Source of the DNA: Bacteroidota bacterium
GTDB lineage: Bacteria > Bacteroidota > Bacteroidia > AKYH767-A > 2013-40CM-41-45
Direction: 5' to 3'
DNA length: 64,000 nucleotides
Assembly: GCA_016711505.1 (NCBI GenBank)
Contig: JADJSV010000001.1
Coordinates: 620,001-684,000 of the forward strand
The notes under the pieces were generated by a model. That model was not told the origin of the DNA, did no database searches, and was given only the letters and a program-made list of their open reading frames with translations. The position numbers were made by a program, and so were the translations under genes. Shown here in pieces: positions 18,246 to 27,213 of this stretch; position 1 is the first letter of the stretch, and each line of letters begins with the position of its first letter.

Positions 18246-18923
18246 ATGAATGTACTGATTGTAGAAGACGAAAGACAATCATCGCATGAAATTGAAATCT
18301 TTCTTACCAAGCAAGGATATCATTGCGATGTCGCTTTCAATGGCAAAAGTGCTTCAGAAAAGATCTTCGTTAACTCATACGATTTTGTTTTACTTGATAT
18401 CGGATTACCTGAACACAATGGATTTCAATTGCTGAAAGAAGCGAAAGAGGCCGGGAAAGACGGAGCTTTTATAATACTTACTGCACGAGGATCAATTGAT
18501 GACAGGATTACAGGACTGGATCTTGGAGCAGATGATTATCTGGCGAAACCATTTTCACTTCTTGAACTTCAGGCAAGGATGCAAGCCATCTTAAGAAGAA
18601 AACACGGATTGAAAAATAATATGATTCAGATCCATGAATATTCTATGGACATTCAGAATCGTACTGTTTACTTCGAAAAAAATGCAATCAGTCTGACAAA
18701 AAAGGAATTTGATATTCTCCATTACATGGCACTCCACAAGAACCGTGTGATCACAAGAATGCAACTTACAGAACATATCTGGGGCGATGTCCTGGAAGAA
18801 GATTATGAATCGAATTACATCGACGTGCACATGAAAAATCTCCGGAAAAAATTATCTGCATATGGTAATTCTGATTTTATAGAAACGGTTCGTGGAATCG
18901 GTTACAGGTTGAATATGGCATAA
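18246..18923 (+). CDS. OmpR/PhoB-type response regulator
   Basis: 225 residues: a receiver domain with acidic pair E7/D8, phospho-acceptor Asp51 (FVLLDIGLPE) and Lys in DDYLAKPF. This is followed by a winged-helix DNA-binding domain (ISLTKKEFDILHYMALHKNR, then YIDVHMKNLRKKL, ETVRGIGYRL). It partners the histidine kinase at 19039; an inverted heptamer hairpin lies between them. The signal is unknown. Confidence 0.95.
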   Translation: MNVLIVEDERQSSHEIEIFLTKQGYHCDVAFNGKSASEKIFVNSYDFVLLDIGLPEHNGFQLLKEAKEAGKDGAFIILTARGSIDDRITGLDLGADDYLAKPFSLLELQARMQAILRRKHGLKNNMIQIHEYSMDIQNRTVYFEKNAISLTKKEFDILHYMALHKNRVITRMQLTEHIWGDVLEEDYESNYIDVHMKNLRKKLSAYGNSDFIETVRGIGYRLNMA

Positions 18924-18932
18924 CTTAGTTTA

Positions 18933-19008
18933 AGGTTGCAGGTTAAAAGTTCCAGGTTAACCTCGTAGTCGACTACAATGCTAACCTGCAACCTTAAACC
19001 TGCAACCT
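18933..19008. repeat. Heptamer-armed hairpin (AGGTTGCAGGTT type)
   Basis: 27-nt arms 18933-18959 and 18982-19008 pair with three mismatches. The loop holds the perfect palindrome GTAGTCGACTAC (18966-18977). It sits between the response regulator and its kinase, where a structure could tune the second gene's expression. Confidence 0.88.
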
Positions 19009-19038
19009 GTTACTCACTAACCACTCCTTACTTAAAAA

Positions 19039-20373
19039 GTGAAGATCCAAGTCAAACTTTCTTTATACAATGCCATCTCCAAAGTAGTCATCATTTTGGC
19101 CTTTGGCGCTATTATACCAATTCTGATTCAGAAGGTAGCTTATAATCATCTGGATCGAAGACTTGTTGCACGTCTTGAGAAGACTATGCGAATGGTGGCT
19201 GTGGGCGGATTGGATGAGATTGCTCTTGATCAGGATTGTAGTTTTGACAGTTACAATATCTTCAAAGAAGAATTTGTTTCCATTGCACCGATTGCTGTGC
19301 TTCCACCCGATTTCGGCAGATATCATATTGAAAACGCTGAAAGGAAAATTGATGATGAGATCATTAAACACCGAGTTCTGACACAGGCATTTGTTTATGA
19401 CAACCAACTCTACTCTATTGATATAGGTGAAGGATTAAATGCCTACGATCAGCTGAACGTGACGATCAGGAAATTTACCATCTGGATAATGGTCGCTGTG
19501 GTCGTGATCTCTATCTTTTTCGATCTACTTTTTGCAAGATTGCTTCTACGCCCTTTCAATAAAATTGTGAATGAAAAACTAAGGGATGTACAGCATCCAT
19601 CGACATTTGATCCGCTTCCTGTCAAAACAACGACGACCGAATTTTCGCATCTGGATAAAAGTATCAATGAAATGATGGTCAAGATTCGCGAGACTTTTGA
19701 GACAGAAAGACAATTCATCATGAATGTATCGCATGAGATCCTCACTCCTATTTCAATTCTGAAAAACCGGATAGAGAATATGATCTCTGATCCCGGAATT
19801 CCGGATGCAGTGGTTGAACGAATGGTTGATTCACAAAAAACGTTAAGTCGTCTTACAAAAGTCGTCAGAAATTTATTGTATATCAGTAAAATTGAGAATG
19901 CACAATATGTAAAAAATGAAAGCGCCGATCTACAGATGATCGTTCGCGAGATCTTCGAAGAACTCGAAGAGCTGACTCAGGGAAAAGGGATCACAATTGT
20001 AAATGAATGGAAGGATGATTTTGTTTTCTCACCGTGTAATTTATCGCTCATTCATACGATGCTTTTCAATCTTATCACGAATGCGATAAAATATAACTGC
20101 GAAGAAGGAAAGATAACAGTTACCGGAATGTGGGAAGGAGAACATTATGTTGTAAAAGTTTACGATACCGGCGATGGAATTTCATCAAACCAATTACCGT
20201 ATATCTTCGACCGCTTCAAACGTTTCCGTCCGGAAGACGATATGAGCTATGGACTCGGCCTACCAATAGTAAAAACCATTGCCGATTTCCACGGGATCAA
20301 AGTCAGCGCCGAATCGACCTTAAATCAAGGAAGTTGTTTTACGTTGAGGTTTCCGGGGAGTGGGGTTGGGTGA
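19039..20373 (+). CDS. Membrane sensor histidine kinase
   Basis: 444 residues from a GTG start. Two membrane helices (about 14-30 and 147-170) flank a short periplasmic sensor region of about 115 residues. A HAMP-like linker is followed by the HisKA H-box FIMNVSHEILTPISILKNR (His232) and a HATPase domain: N-box NLITNAIKYN, G1 DTGDGISSNQLPYIFDRF, G2 YGLGLPIVKTIADFHG. It phosphorylates the regulator encoded just upstream. The ligand cannot be read from the sequence. Confidence 0.94.
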   Translation: MKIQVKLSLYNAISKVVIILAFGAIIPILIQKVAYNHLDRRLVARLEKTMRMVAVGGLDEIALDQDCSFDSYNIFKEEFVSIAPIAVLPPDFGRYHIENAERKIDDEIIKHRVLTQAFVYDNQLYSIDIGEGLNAYDQLNVTIRKFTIWIMVAVVVISIFFDLLFARLLLRPFNKIVNEKLRDVQHPSTFDPLPVKTTTTEFSHLDKSINEMMVKIRETFETERQFIMNVSHEILTPISILKNRIENMISDPGIPDAVVERMVDSQKTLSRLTKVVRNLLYISKIENAQYVKNESADLQMIVREIFEELEELTQGKGITIVNEWKDDFVFSPCNLSLIHTMLFNLITNAIKYNCEEGKITVTGMWEGEHYVVKVYDTGDGISSNQLPYIFDRFKRFRPEDDMSYGLGLPIVKTIADFHGIKVSAESTLNQGSCFTLRFPGSGVG

Positions 20374-20409
20374 GGTTGTAGGTAGTAAGTAGTAGGGCAA
20401 GGGTCTAAG

Positions 20410-20495
20410 GTCAATGGTTATAGGTCAAAGGTCATAGGTCACGCCGCTTGCCTGTAAACAGCGTGACCTTTGACCTTTGACCTTTGACCCTTGAC
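20410..20495. repeat. Heptamer-armed hairpin (GGTCAAA type) with CTTGCCTGTAA core
   Basis: 35-nt arms 20410-20444 and 20461-20495 pair with four mismatches. The right arm is a clean GACCTTT array ending in GCGTGACC next to the loop. The 16-nt loop CGCTTGCCTGTAAACA resembles the loop of the 63021 copy. It lies at the 3' end of the kinase gene. Confidence 0.9.
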
Positions 20496-20598
20496 ATCGG
20501 TTGACAATACTCAGTTTAAGTGCCAACGACCATGACAAAGAATTACTAATTAAGACCCGATTGTTCAAAAAACATCGAATTTTATCCTCCAATAAGTA

Positions 20599-20628
20599 TT
20601 TGTAAATAAAAAGATTCTTATATATTTG
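20599..20628 (+). promoter_or_regulatory. Bacteroidota-type promoter of the PhyH gene
   Basis: TTTG (20599-20602), an 18-nt spacer and TATATTTG (20621-20628) match the TTTG-N19-TAnnTTTG consensus closely. A leader of roughly 90 nt would follow. Confidence 0.7.
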
Positions 20629-20727
20629 TGCACCAAGCAAAATTTTGACAAAAACAGCTAAAGTTTATAGTGGGAATGCCTAACGAATTGACTATCAGGC
20701 AGGTAATTCTTGTATAAAAAACTGAAA

Positions 20728-21537
20728 ATGAGTAACACCCAATATCCTAAATTTACCCTCGGCAATAAACTGACTGAGGAGCAAATTTCGTTTTTCGATA
20801 AAAACGGATTTATCCATTTTAGCGGAGCTGCTACACCTGAAGAGGTGAAAAGCATTATCGCTTCAACTGAGGACCTTCAAAAGAAGTGGATCTCAAGTGG
20901 AATCAAGAAGATCAACGGCGTGCCTATTAAATTCGGTCACGACGAAAACGGCACTCCAATCGTTCACCGCTTTCCTTTTACAAGCCAATACAGCGAAACT
21001 GTACATGGTTTTGTGACTAGCGAAAGAATTCAAAGCCTGAAGGTATTAATGCCAAAAGGTTCCAGAATTGCAGAAAACGAAAAAGATGGCGTGATCGTAA
21101 ATCATTACGTGAATACTTCAAACAGTAACTTCCGTCAGATGGGCTGGCATACAGACAGTATGCGCGACATTTTCTACGGAAAGAAAGTTATGCCAATGTT
21201 GAATGTTGGTCTTTACCTTGATGATTCATCATCAGATAAAGGCGGACTTCGTATTATTCCCGGAACTCATAAGCAAAACATGTTCTCCATGTTGTTCAAG
21301 AAAGCATATTTCATGAATAATGATGAAGACAAAAATGAAATGCTTGTTGATGCAAAAGCCGGAGATGTTGTAGTACATGATGGCCGTATCTGGCATCGCG
21401 TGGCTATGTCACCGCTTACAGGTGCAGCAAGTCGTCGTCGTGTAATGTACATTCCGGTTATCATCGGAAAATACATGCCGAAATCAGAAGAGAGTACTAC
21501 TCCATTCTATCACCATTTCCAAAAACTGGTAAAATAA
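20728..21537 (+). CDS. Phytanoyl-CoA dioxygenase (PhyH) family protein
   Basis: About 269 residues from ATG 20728; a TTG at 20710 would add six. A double-stranded beta-helix Fe(II)/2-oxoglutarate oxygenase. The iron facial triad appears as H141 and D143 (QMGWHTDSMRD) and the distal His223 (VVHDGRIWHRV). The 2-oxoglutarate-binding Arg is probably in AASRRRVMYIPV. It hydroxylates an unknown substrate in the cytosol. It stands alone with its own promoter and a strong terminator. Confidence 0.9.
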   Translation: MSNTQYPKFTLGNKLTEEQISFFDKNGFIHFSGAATPEEVKSIIASTEDLQKKWISSGIKKINGVPIKFGHDENGTPIVHRFPFTSQYSETVHGFVTSERIQSLKVLMPKGSRIAENEKDGVIVNHYVNTSNSNFRQMGWHTDSMRDIFYGKKVMPMLNVGLYLDDSSSDKGGLRIIPGTHKQNMFSMLFKKAYFMNNDEDKNEMLVDAKAGDVVVHDGRIWHRVAMSPLTGAASRRRVMYIPVIIGKYMPKSEESTTPFYHHFQKLVK

Positions 21538-21561
21538 TTATTTTACTAAAATCACATTTAA

Positions 21562-21590
21562 ATGGAATCAGACCTCTGATTCCATTTTTT
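21562..21590 (+). terminator. Intrinsic terminator after the PhyH gene
   Basis: An 11-bp stem (ATGGAATCAGA at 21562-21572 with TCTGATTCCAT at 21575-21585) is followed by six T. Confidence 0.85.
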
Positions 21591-21608
21591 ATTTAATCCC
21601 ATTCCCAA

Positions 21609-22391
21609 ATGAATTACGCTTTGATCACCGGTGCAAGTAAAGGCATTGGAAAAGAAATGGCACTGGAATTAGCATCACGTAAATGCAATTTAGTGCTTGT
21701 AGCGCGCTCGGAAGATGCGCTCAACAAACTTTCAACCGAGATTAAATCATTGCATGGTGTTGAATGTAGTTACGTTTTAGCTGACTTGACTGATCAGCAA
21801 GGTATCGACAAGGTTGTCCAATTTATTGAAGAGAAAAAACTGCCAGTCAATATTCTGATCAACAATGCCGGGTATGGACTTTGGGGAAGTCTGGAGCAAA
21901 CTGCATTGAAGAAAACGAAGGATATGATGCAGATCAATATGATGACTCCGGTCGAAATGACTTACCGGATGATCCCAATTTTGAAAAGCTCCGGACAACA
22001 AGCTTATATCATGAATGTAGCCAGTACTGCCGCTTACCAGGCTGTTCCAACTTTATCTGTGTATGCAGCTTCGAAAGCGTTCATGGTACTTTTCACTCGC
22101 GGACTACGTTTAGAATTAAAGAAAGAAAACATTTCTGTCACTTGTTTAAGTCCGGGTACAACTGAAACTAATTTCATGAATGCAGCCGGTATGACTGCTT
22201 CGCCTTCTATAATTAAAAAAGCATCGAAGGTAATTATGAAAGCAGATGTTGTAGCAAAGTTTGCAATAGACGGAATGTTTGCGAAAAAGAATGAGATCAT
22301 TCCGGGTTGGCTCAATAAAATTTCTGTTGCAATGACTTACTTTGTTCCAAAGGCATTGACGGAGAAGATTGCCGGGGACATTTATAAATAA
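21609..22391 (+). CDS. Short-chain dehydrogenase/reductase
   Basis: 260 residues of the classical SDR type. The cofactor motif is TGASKGIGKE (Gly8-Gly14), followed by NNAGYG, and the catalytic set is Ser139, Tyr152 and Lys156 (YAASK). After strand beta-2 the motif VARSED suggests NADP rather than NAD. The C-terminal part (KKNEIIPGWLNKISVAMTYF) is like the DltE/YqjQ group. Substrate unknown; monocistronic. Confidence 0.92.
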   Translation: MNYALITGASKGIGKEMALELASRKCNLVLVARSEDALNKLSTEIKSLHGVECSYVLADLTDQQGIDKVVQFIEEKKLPVNILINNAGYGLWGSLEQTALKKTKDMMQINMMTPVEMTYRMIPILKSSGQQAYIMNVASTAAYQAVPTLSVYAASKAFMVLFTRGLRLELKKENISVTCLSPGTTETNFMNAAGMTASPSIIKKASKVIMKADVVAKFAIDGMFAKKNEIIPGWLNKISVAMTYFVPKALTEKIAGDIYK

Positions 22392-22540
22392 TGAAGTGAA
22401 ATGAAGTGGAATGAAGTGGAATGAAGTGGAATGAAGTGGAATGAAGTGAAATGAAGTGAAAAGTGAAAAGTGAAATGAAGCTTCGTAGTCAATTGGTCGG
22501 CTTTCTTTTTTCTTTTTTCTTTTTTCTTTTTTCTTTTTTT
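22391..22540. repeat. Purine decamer array and pyrimidine heptamer array
   Basis: Seven ATGAAGTGRA units (22391-22460) and AAGTGAA pieces are followed by a core with TTCGTAGTC, close to CTCGTAGTC in the 18933 hairpin. Five CTTTTTT units follow to 22540. The arms are purine- and pyrimidine-rich but pair poorly, unlike the other copies. Such mirror-like purine tracts may form unusual DNA structure. Confidence 0.75.
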
Positions 22541-22613
22541 TCATATTTTCATTAATAAAAGAACCTCCTTTTAATGGTTGTACTTCCCTTGCTGGTCTTC
22601 CGATATTTGCAGG

Positions 22614-23531
22614 ATGAAACAACTATTTGCTTTTACATTATTAATTCTTGGATGTATCAATTCATTTGGATGGGGTTTCTACGGCCACCGCGCTGTAAAC
22701 AAATTCGCCTGCTTCGCTTTGCCAAAAGAAATGTTTGGGTTCTATAAATCGAATATCGATTATCTCATCAATCATTCTATAGACCCCGACAAACGCCGGC
22801 ATTCCGATCCGGCTGAAGCACCACGGCATTTTATTGATGCAGATCATTATGGAGAAAATCCTTTCGACACTTTGCCTATCTATTGGAAGGATGCTGTAGA
22901 AAAATTCACAGAAGATACATTACAGGCATATGGAATTGGTCCGTGGTACATCAATAAAATGTTTTACCGGCTTGTGGAAGCGTTCAGAAAAAATGAACCT
23001 GATGCAATACTCTACTACTCTGCCAACATTGGACATTACATTGCAGATTCGCATGTGCCACTTCATTGCACAGAAAATTACAATGGCCAAATGACCAATC
23101 AGCATGGTATCCATGGTTTGTGGGAATCGCGATTACCTGAACTGTTTGCTTCTAACTATGATTACTTCATGGGAAGATGTCAGTACATCGAAAAGATCCA
23201 GCCGTTCATATGGTTGGCTGTTCATGATAGTTACGCAGCTTTGGATTCAGTGCTTGCATTTGAAAAACTTCTTACTGAAAATTCAGAAAGCGATAAAAAA
23301 TACTCTTTTGAGCAAAGAGGTTCAACAACTATTCAAGTGTACAGTTATTATTTTTCAGAACAATTTCATCATATGCTCAATGGACAAGTTGAACGACGAT
23401 TGCAGGCTTCGATCATTGATGTAGCTTCGATATGGTATACCGCTTGGGTTGAAGCAGGAATGCCGGAGTTAATTCCCGTTATGATCGAAGATGAGAAAAA
23501 AGAAGAAATTCAGGATGGAGATTATCATTGA
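22614..23531 (+). CDS. S1/P1 nuclease / zinc-dependent phospholipase C family protein
   Basis: About 305 residues from ATG 22614. A signal peptide (KQLFAFTLLILGCINSF) is followed by GWGFYGHRAVNKFA; in this fold the mature N-terminal Trp and nearby His bind zinc. Further ligand-rich motifs are HFIDADHYGE, IGHYIADSHVPLHC and NGIHGLWE-like HGIHGLWESRLPE. The enzyme is therefore an exported trinuclear-zinc hydrolase acting on nucleic acid or phospholipid; the two are hard to tell apart by sequence. Confidence 0.88.
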   Translation: MKQLFAFTLLILGCINSFGWGFYGHRAVNKFACFALPKEMFGFYKSNIDYLINHSIDPDKRRHSDPAEAPRHFIDADHYGENPFDTLPIYWKDAVEKFTEDTLQAYGIGPWYINKMFYRLVEAFRKNEPDAILYYSANIGHYIADSHVPLHCTENYNGQMTNQHGIHGLWESRLPELFASNYDYFMGRCQYIEKIQPFIWLAVHDSYAALDSVLAFEKLLTENSESDKKYSFEQRGSTTIQVYSYYFSEQFHHMLNGQVERRLQASIIDVASIWYTAWVEAGMPELIPVMIEDEKKEEIQDGDYH

Positions 23532-23571
23532 ATAAAAAGTTGTCTGTAAATAAACGCTTTGAAAACAATTC

Positions 23572-24252
23572 TCAAAGCAGCTCATAAAAACGTTTTTTGT
23601 ACGTTTCGGAGACAGGAATATATATTCCATCGATCTTGATCTCATCTTTTTCAATGGATTCTATTTTATCTATTGCTACCATATAAGATTTGTGGACCCG
23701 ACAAATAATATTCTCTGGAATTTCAATCTCAAGATCTTTAAAAGTCTGCAAAGTCATGATTCGTTTATTTGTAGTGTGAATACGTCTATAATCACGCATA
23801 CCTTCTATAAATAATATCTCATTCAACATGATCTTTTCAAGCCTGTATTCAGTCTTGATAAAAATATATCGAATATCTGTCTTGTTCATTTGTCTGTCCA
23901 CTTCATCCTGCACCTTACTGACAGCCTGAAAAAATCTTTCAAAAGAAAAAGGTTTCAGTAAATAATCTGTTACATTTAATTCATAACCTTTCAAAGCATA
24001 TTCTTCATAAGCAGTGGTAACAATAACTTTGCTTTTGATTTTACCGGCTTCCAGAAACTGGATACCGGAAATTTCACCCAAATTAATATCAAGAAAGATC
24101 AGATCGACCTGAGCTGTTTTAAGAAATACCAATGCGTCAATACCTGTTTCAAAACACGCCAGCAAATTCAGGAACGGAAGTTTTTCAACATACGTTTTGA
24201 TACGTTCCATTGCCAGTGGTTCATTTTCCACTATTATGCAGCTAATTTTCAT
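23572..24252 (-). CDS. LytTR-type response regulator
   Basis: About 226 residues from ATG 24252, or 229 from 24261. A receiver domain (VENEPLAMERIKTYVE, phospho-acceptor Asp55 in DLIFLDINLG, Lys in DYLLKPFSFERF) precedes a LytTR DNA-binding domain (RIHTTNKRIMTLQTFKDLE, IICRVHKSYMVAIDKIE). The start overlaps the end of the LytS-like kinase gene, so the two form a two-component pair. It is last in a four-gene operon with an ABC transporter. Confidence 0.93.
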   Translation of the reverse strand: MKISCIIVENEPLAMERIKTYVEKLPFLNLLACFETGIDALVFLKTAQVDLIFLDINLGEISGIQFLEAGKIKSKVIVTTAYEEYALKGYELNVTDYLLKPFSFERFFQAVSKVQDEVDRQMNKTDIRYIFIKTEYRLEKIMLNEILFIEGMRDYRRIHTTNKRIMTLQTFKDLEIEIPENIICRVHKSYMVAIDKIESIEKDEIKIDGIYIPVSETYKKRFYELL

Positions 24253-25303
24253 CCAGATCAATTTTTAACAGAACGTGAAAAATTTCATTTGCATCACTGA
24301 TCACTAACTCATGTTTTCCGGGAAATAATAAATTCATTCTTTTCTTTATCAATTCATTTCCCAAACCACTGAATTCATCTTTCATCCCGGTGTCAGGAAG
24401 GTAACTATTTTTACAACTGAATTCAATCGATTTTTCACTACCTGAAATTTCTATTTCGATAACATTTCCTTCCCGCTTATTTTCTGCATGCTTGAAAGCA
24501 TTTTCTATGAATGGCATCAATAACATTGGTTCAACCAATACACCATTAAATGTACCTTTTAAATCCAGTTTAACAAAATCCCTGTTTGATGTCCTGATCT
24601 TCTGAAGGTCTATGTACTTTTTGATATAATGAATTTCTTTTTCAAAAAACACTTTTCCTTTCTTAGCCTCATAAAGCATGTACCTCATAATATCAGATAA
24701 CTCCAGCAAATACAGTGATGCACGATCAGGATCACGACGAATGAGTACGTCAATATTATTCAATGTATTGAATAAAAAGTGTGGACTTAACTGTGACTTG
24801 ATAAGGGACAGTTCCACTTCCAGATTTTTACGTTTCAATTCCTCCTTGATCTTTATATCCTCATAAGAAGTAATAAATCCTTTCAGAATTAAACCCATTC
24901 CGCCATTCAGAACTGCAACTAATGCCATAATCAGGACCAAAATAAAAATTCCGAATAAATCAGCCTTAAACATGTTGAATTCTTTAAAAGCAACTTGCAT
25001 AACAAATAATCCAAAAATTCCTGTCAGCAGCGAAATGAAAATACCAAGAATGAAAAGCATTGCGATCTTCTTCTTTCTGAGAAAATCAGGGAACAAATAG
25101 GTATAGAAAGAATAGAAACCAATTAATCCCGGAACTACTGTGAAAGAAAAAATCTGAGTTACAAAATCAAATAGTTCGATCTTATCGAAAAAATTTTTAC
25201 CATTAGCAGAACTCATTACCATGAAAAGGGACATTAAAAAAAGCAGAAAAAGATACAAAAGCCAGTAGCCGATATGAATGAGTATAATTACAGATTTTTT
25301 CAT
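24242..25303 (-). CDS. LytS-family sensor histidine kinase
   Basis: 353 residues with about four membrane helices in the first 150 residues. The His_kinase domain follows: SLIKSQLSPHFLFNTLNNID carries the acceptor His, and the HATPase part has MPFIENAFKHAENKR and GLGNELIKKRMNLLFP. It has no extracytoplasmic sensor domain, as in kinases that sense through a neighbouring transporter. It lies directly downstream of the ABC permease. Confidence 0.92.
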   Translation of the reverse strand: MKKSVIILIHIGYWLLYLFLLFLMSLFMVMSSANGKNFFDKIELFDFVTQIFSFTVVPGLIGFYSFYTYLFPDFLRKKKIAMLFILGIFISLLTGIFGLFVMQVAFKEFNMFKADLFGIFILVLIMALVAVLNGGMGLILKGFITSYEDIKIKEELKRKNLEVELSLIKSQLSPHFLFNTLNNIDVLIRRDPDRASLYLLELSDIMRYMLYEAKKGKVFFEKEIHYIKKYIDLQKIRTSNRDFVKLDLKGTFNGVLVEPMLLMPFIENAFKHAENKREGNVIEIEISGSEKSIEFSCKNSYLPDTGMKDEFSGLGNELIKKRMNLLFPGKHELVISDANEIFHVLLKIDLDEN

Positions 25304-25309
25304 TAGTTA

Positions 25310-26092
25310 TTATCCTTTTTCACTCTTAGAAACAAATACGATGTAGCTGCAGACAGTAATCAGTATGAAATACACTACTGACAAAAGATGAATATCAATA
25401 GCATCTTTGATCCTGTCCTTACCGATCATCCGCATGAAATCATAAGTTATATAAGAATATGGAAACAGATATCCATACTCCCAGAACAGAGCGAAGATCG
25501 ATGCGACAACAAGTCCTAACCCGACTCCTACTGAGATCATGAAATTCTTGAAATGCAAACTTAAAAAAAACTGCAATGCAATAATTGGCAAACAATCAAT
25601 AAAGAACTTAAAGTTTGCTTTCAGATAAGTAAATACCGGGAAGGAATCTACAGGAGAATTAACCTTTTCATAAACAATAGAAGGAATTACCGCTGCCAGG
25701 AAAATCCCTGCATTTAGAAGAATAAAAAACCTGAGTGCCAGAAGGAATACTACAAACAATTTTACAAAAAATACTCTAGTTAAACTCTGAGGTGTACTGA
25801 GTGTTTGTTTCCATGCATTATTCTTAAACTCGATCTGGGCAATCAGACTGGTTGCCAAAACAATTCCCATTGGTAAAAGGAAGAATGACATCATTTCCCA
25901 ACTCTTGAGGAATAATCGTACCCAATATCCACTTGCAGCATTTTGTAACGGGTCTTTCGCAGAAATAATTAACTGATTGATGAGCATGATAACCGGTATC
26001 AATGCTGCACCACTAGTGATAATCCATGAGGCAGAGCTTCTTCTTGTTTTTAAGAGCTCACTTTGCAAACTGTTTTTTATTGAAACGTTCAT
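25310..26092 (-). CDS. ABC-2 type transporter permease
   Basis: 260 residues with six predicted membrane helices (for example SFFLLPMGIVLATSLIAQI and YFILITVCSYIVFVS). The motif IEFKNNAWKQTLSTPQSLTRVFFVKL between helices 2 and 3 is typical of permeases in bacitracin- or lantibiotic-type export (LanE/LanG-like). It sits 6 nt after the ATPase gene, so they form one transporter. Confidence 0.88.
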   Translation of the reverse strand: MNVSIKNSLQSELLKTRRSSASWIITSGAALIPVIMLINQLIISAKDPLQNAASGYWVRLFLKSWEMMSFFLLPMGIVLATSLIAQIEFKNNAWKQTLSTPQSLTRVFFVKLFVVFLLALRFFILLNAGIFLAAVIPSIVYEKVNSPVDSFPVFTYLKANFKFFIDCLPIIALQFFLSLHFKNFMISVGVGLGLVVASIFALFWEYGYLFPYSYITYDFMRMIGKDRIKDAIDIHLLSVVYFILITVCSYIVFVSKSEKG

Positions 26093-26098
26093 ATCGGT

Positions 26099-27004
26099 TT
26101 AGTTTGAAACCAGGTTCATAAATATTTTTTCGAGATCATTGTTTATAGGTGATATCTCATGCACCTCTATTCCATCTTCCATCAGCTTCCTGTTCAACAA
26201 TGAAATTTGTTTAGGTTCAAAAGCTGGAATAATTAAACTATCATCAGAAATCTGAGTGTCAATTCCATTTTCTTTCAGGATCATCTGGGATCTTATCGCA
26301 TCGTTGGTCTTAAATAGTACTCCTGAAGCCTGTAGTTTCTGTCTTTTAAGTTCTGATAGTGTACCTTGAAATAACATTGCCCCATTATTGATTATACCAA
26401 CGTGACTTACCAGTTTTTCAATTTCTGATAAGAGATGACTCGATATAACTATAGCAATTCCTGATTCAGCATTTATTCTTTTTAGCAATTCCCTGATCTC
26501 AAGAATTCCATTTGGGTCAAGTCCGTTGGTCGGTTCATCAAGAATAAGTAAAGCCGGATTATTCAACAAGGCTATTGCAATGCCCAACCGCTGTTTCATT
26601 CCAAGTGAAAACAGCCCACTCTTCTTCTTTCCAGTGTTACTTAATCCAACAAGTTCCAGTACATCATTGATCCTTGATTCAGGACATTGATATATTTTTC
26701 TCAGAACATTCAGATTCTCGTAGGCAGTTAGATGGCTGTACAACGACGGACTTTCAATCAATGAACCTGTCTGATTCAGGATCTCAATTCTGTTCTCATC
26801 GAAAGGAACATTAAAAACATTTATTGATCCTGTCTGACGCTTCAACAAACCCAGGATCAACCGCAAGGTTGTTGTTTTACCGGCGCCATTTGGACCCAGA
26901 AAACCATAAATGGATCCTTTGGGAACCATTAAATTGATCTTCCTGAGTACGGGTTCGTTTCCCCGAAAACAATGACTGACCTCTTTCAATTCGATACAAC
27001 TCAT
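26099..27004 (-). CDS. ABC transporter ATP-binding protein (BcrA/LanF-like)
   Basis: 301 residues. Walker A GPNGAGKT (37-44), signature FSLGMKQRL (131-139), Walker B LLILDEPTNGLDP, and an H-loop His (SSHLLSE). The Q-loop position reads GSLIESPSLYSHLTAYENL, with Glu83 instead of Gln. This E-loop is a mark of bacitracin and lantibiotic resistance ATPases. It is first in the operon ATPase, permease, LytS kinase, LytTR regulator, with a promoter element upstream. Confidence 0.93.
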   Translation of the reverse strand: MSCIELKEVSHCFRGNEPVLRKINLMVPKGSIYGFLGPNGAGKTTTLRLILGLLKRQTGSINVFNVPFDENRIEILNQTGSLIESPSLYSHLTAYENLNVLRKIYQCPESRINDVLELVGLSNTGKKKSGLFSLGMKQRLGIAIALLNNPALLILDEPTNGLDPNGILEIRELLKRINAESGIAIVISSHLLSEIEKLVSHVGIINNGAMLFQGTLSELKRQKLQASGVLFKTNDAIRSQMILKENGIDTQISDDSLIIPAFEPKQISLLNRKLMEDGIEVHEISPINNDLEKIFMNLVSN

Positions 27005-27049
27005 AGCAGAACTTTTAGATGTTAGCAGTAAAATGTGTTACTTATGATT

Positions 27050-27057
27050 CAAATGTA
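27050..27057 (-). promoter_or_regulatory. Probable -7 element (TACATTTG) of the ABC/LytTR operon
   Basis: On the minus strand TACATTTG lies about 46 nt before the ATPase start. The -33 region is T-rich, without a perfect TTTG at 19 nt. Confidence 0.45.
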
Positions 27058-27173
27058 AACACGGAAAAGCAAATAAAATTATAAGTTATGCAATGAAAAG
27101 GAGTTTGTCTGCAAGTTGGGTGAATTGGTCGATGAAATGATGATTAGTAAATCGTCCATCGAAGTACTTCCTC

Positions 27174-27204
27174 ATTTCGAATCACGAATTACGATTCATG
27201 ATTA
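27174..27204. repeat. Degenerate ATTACGA-like heptamer stretch
   Basis: GAATCACGAATTACGATTCA and flanks show a 7-nt period, with only weak pairing to 27130-27160. A short related stretch, AATTACGAATTACG, lies at 47203-47216. It is probably a decayed relative of the heptamer arrays; the 27005-27213 spacer otherwise holds only the promoter. Confidence 0.4.
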
Positions 27205-27213
27205 CTTAAAAAA

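Noticed and set aside
22382..22622. Minus-strand frame through the purine repeat (HSTSFHFIPLH-type)
   Set aside because: Its peptide is a direct translation of the decamer repeat.
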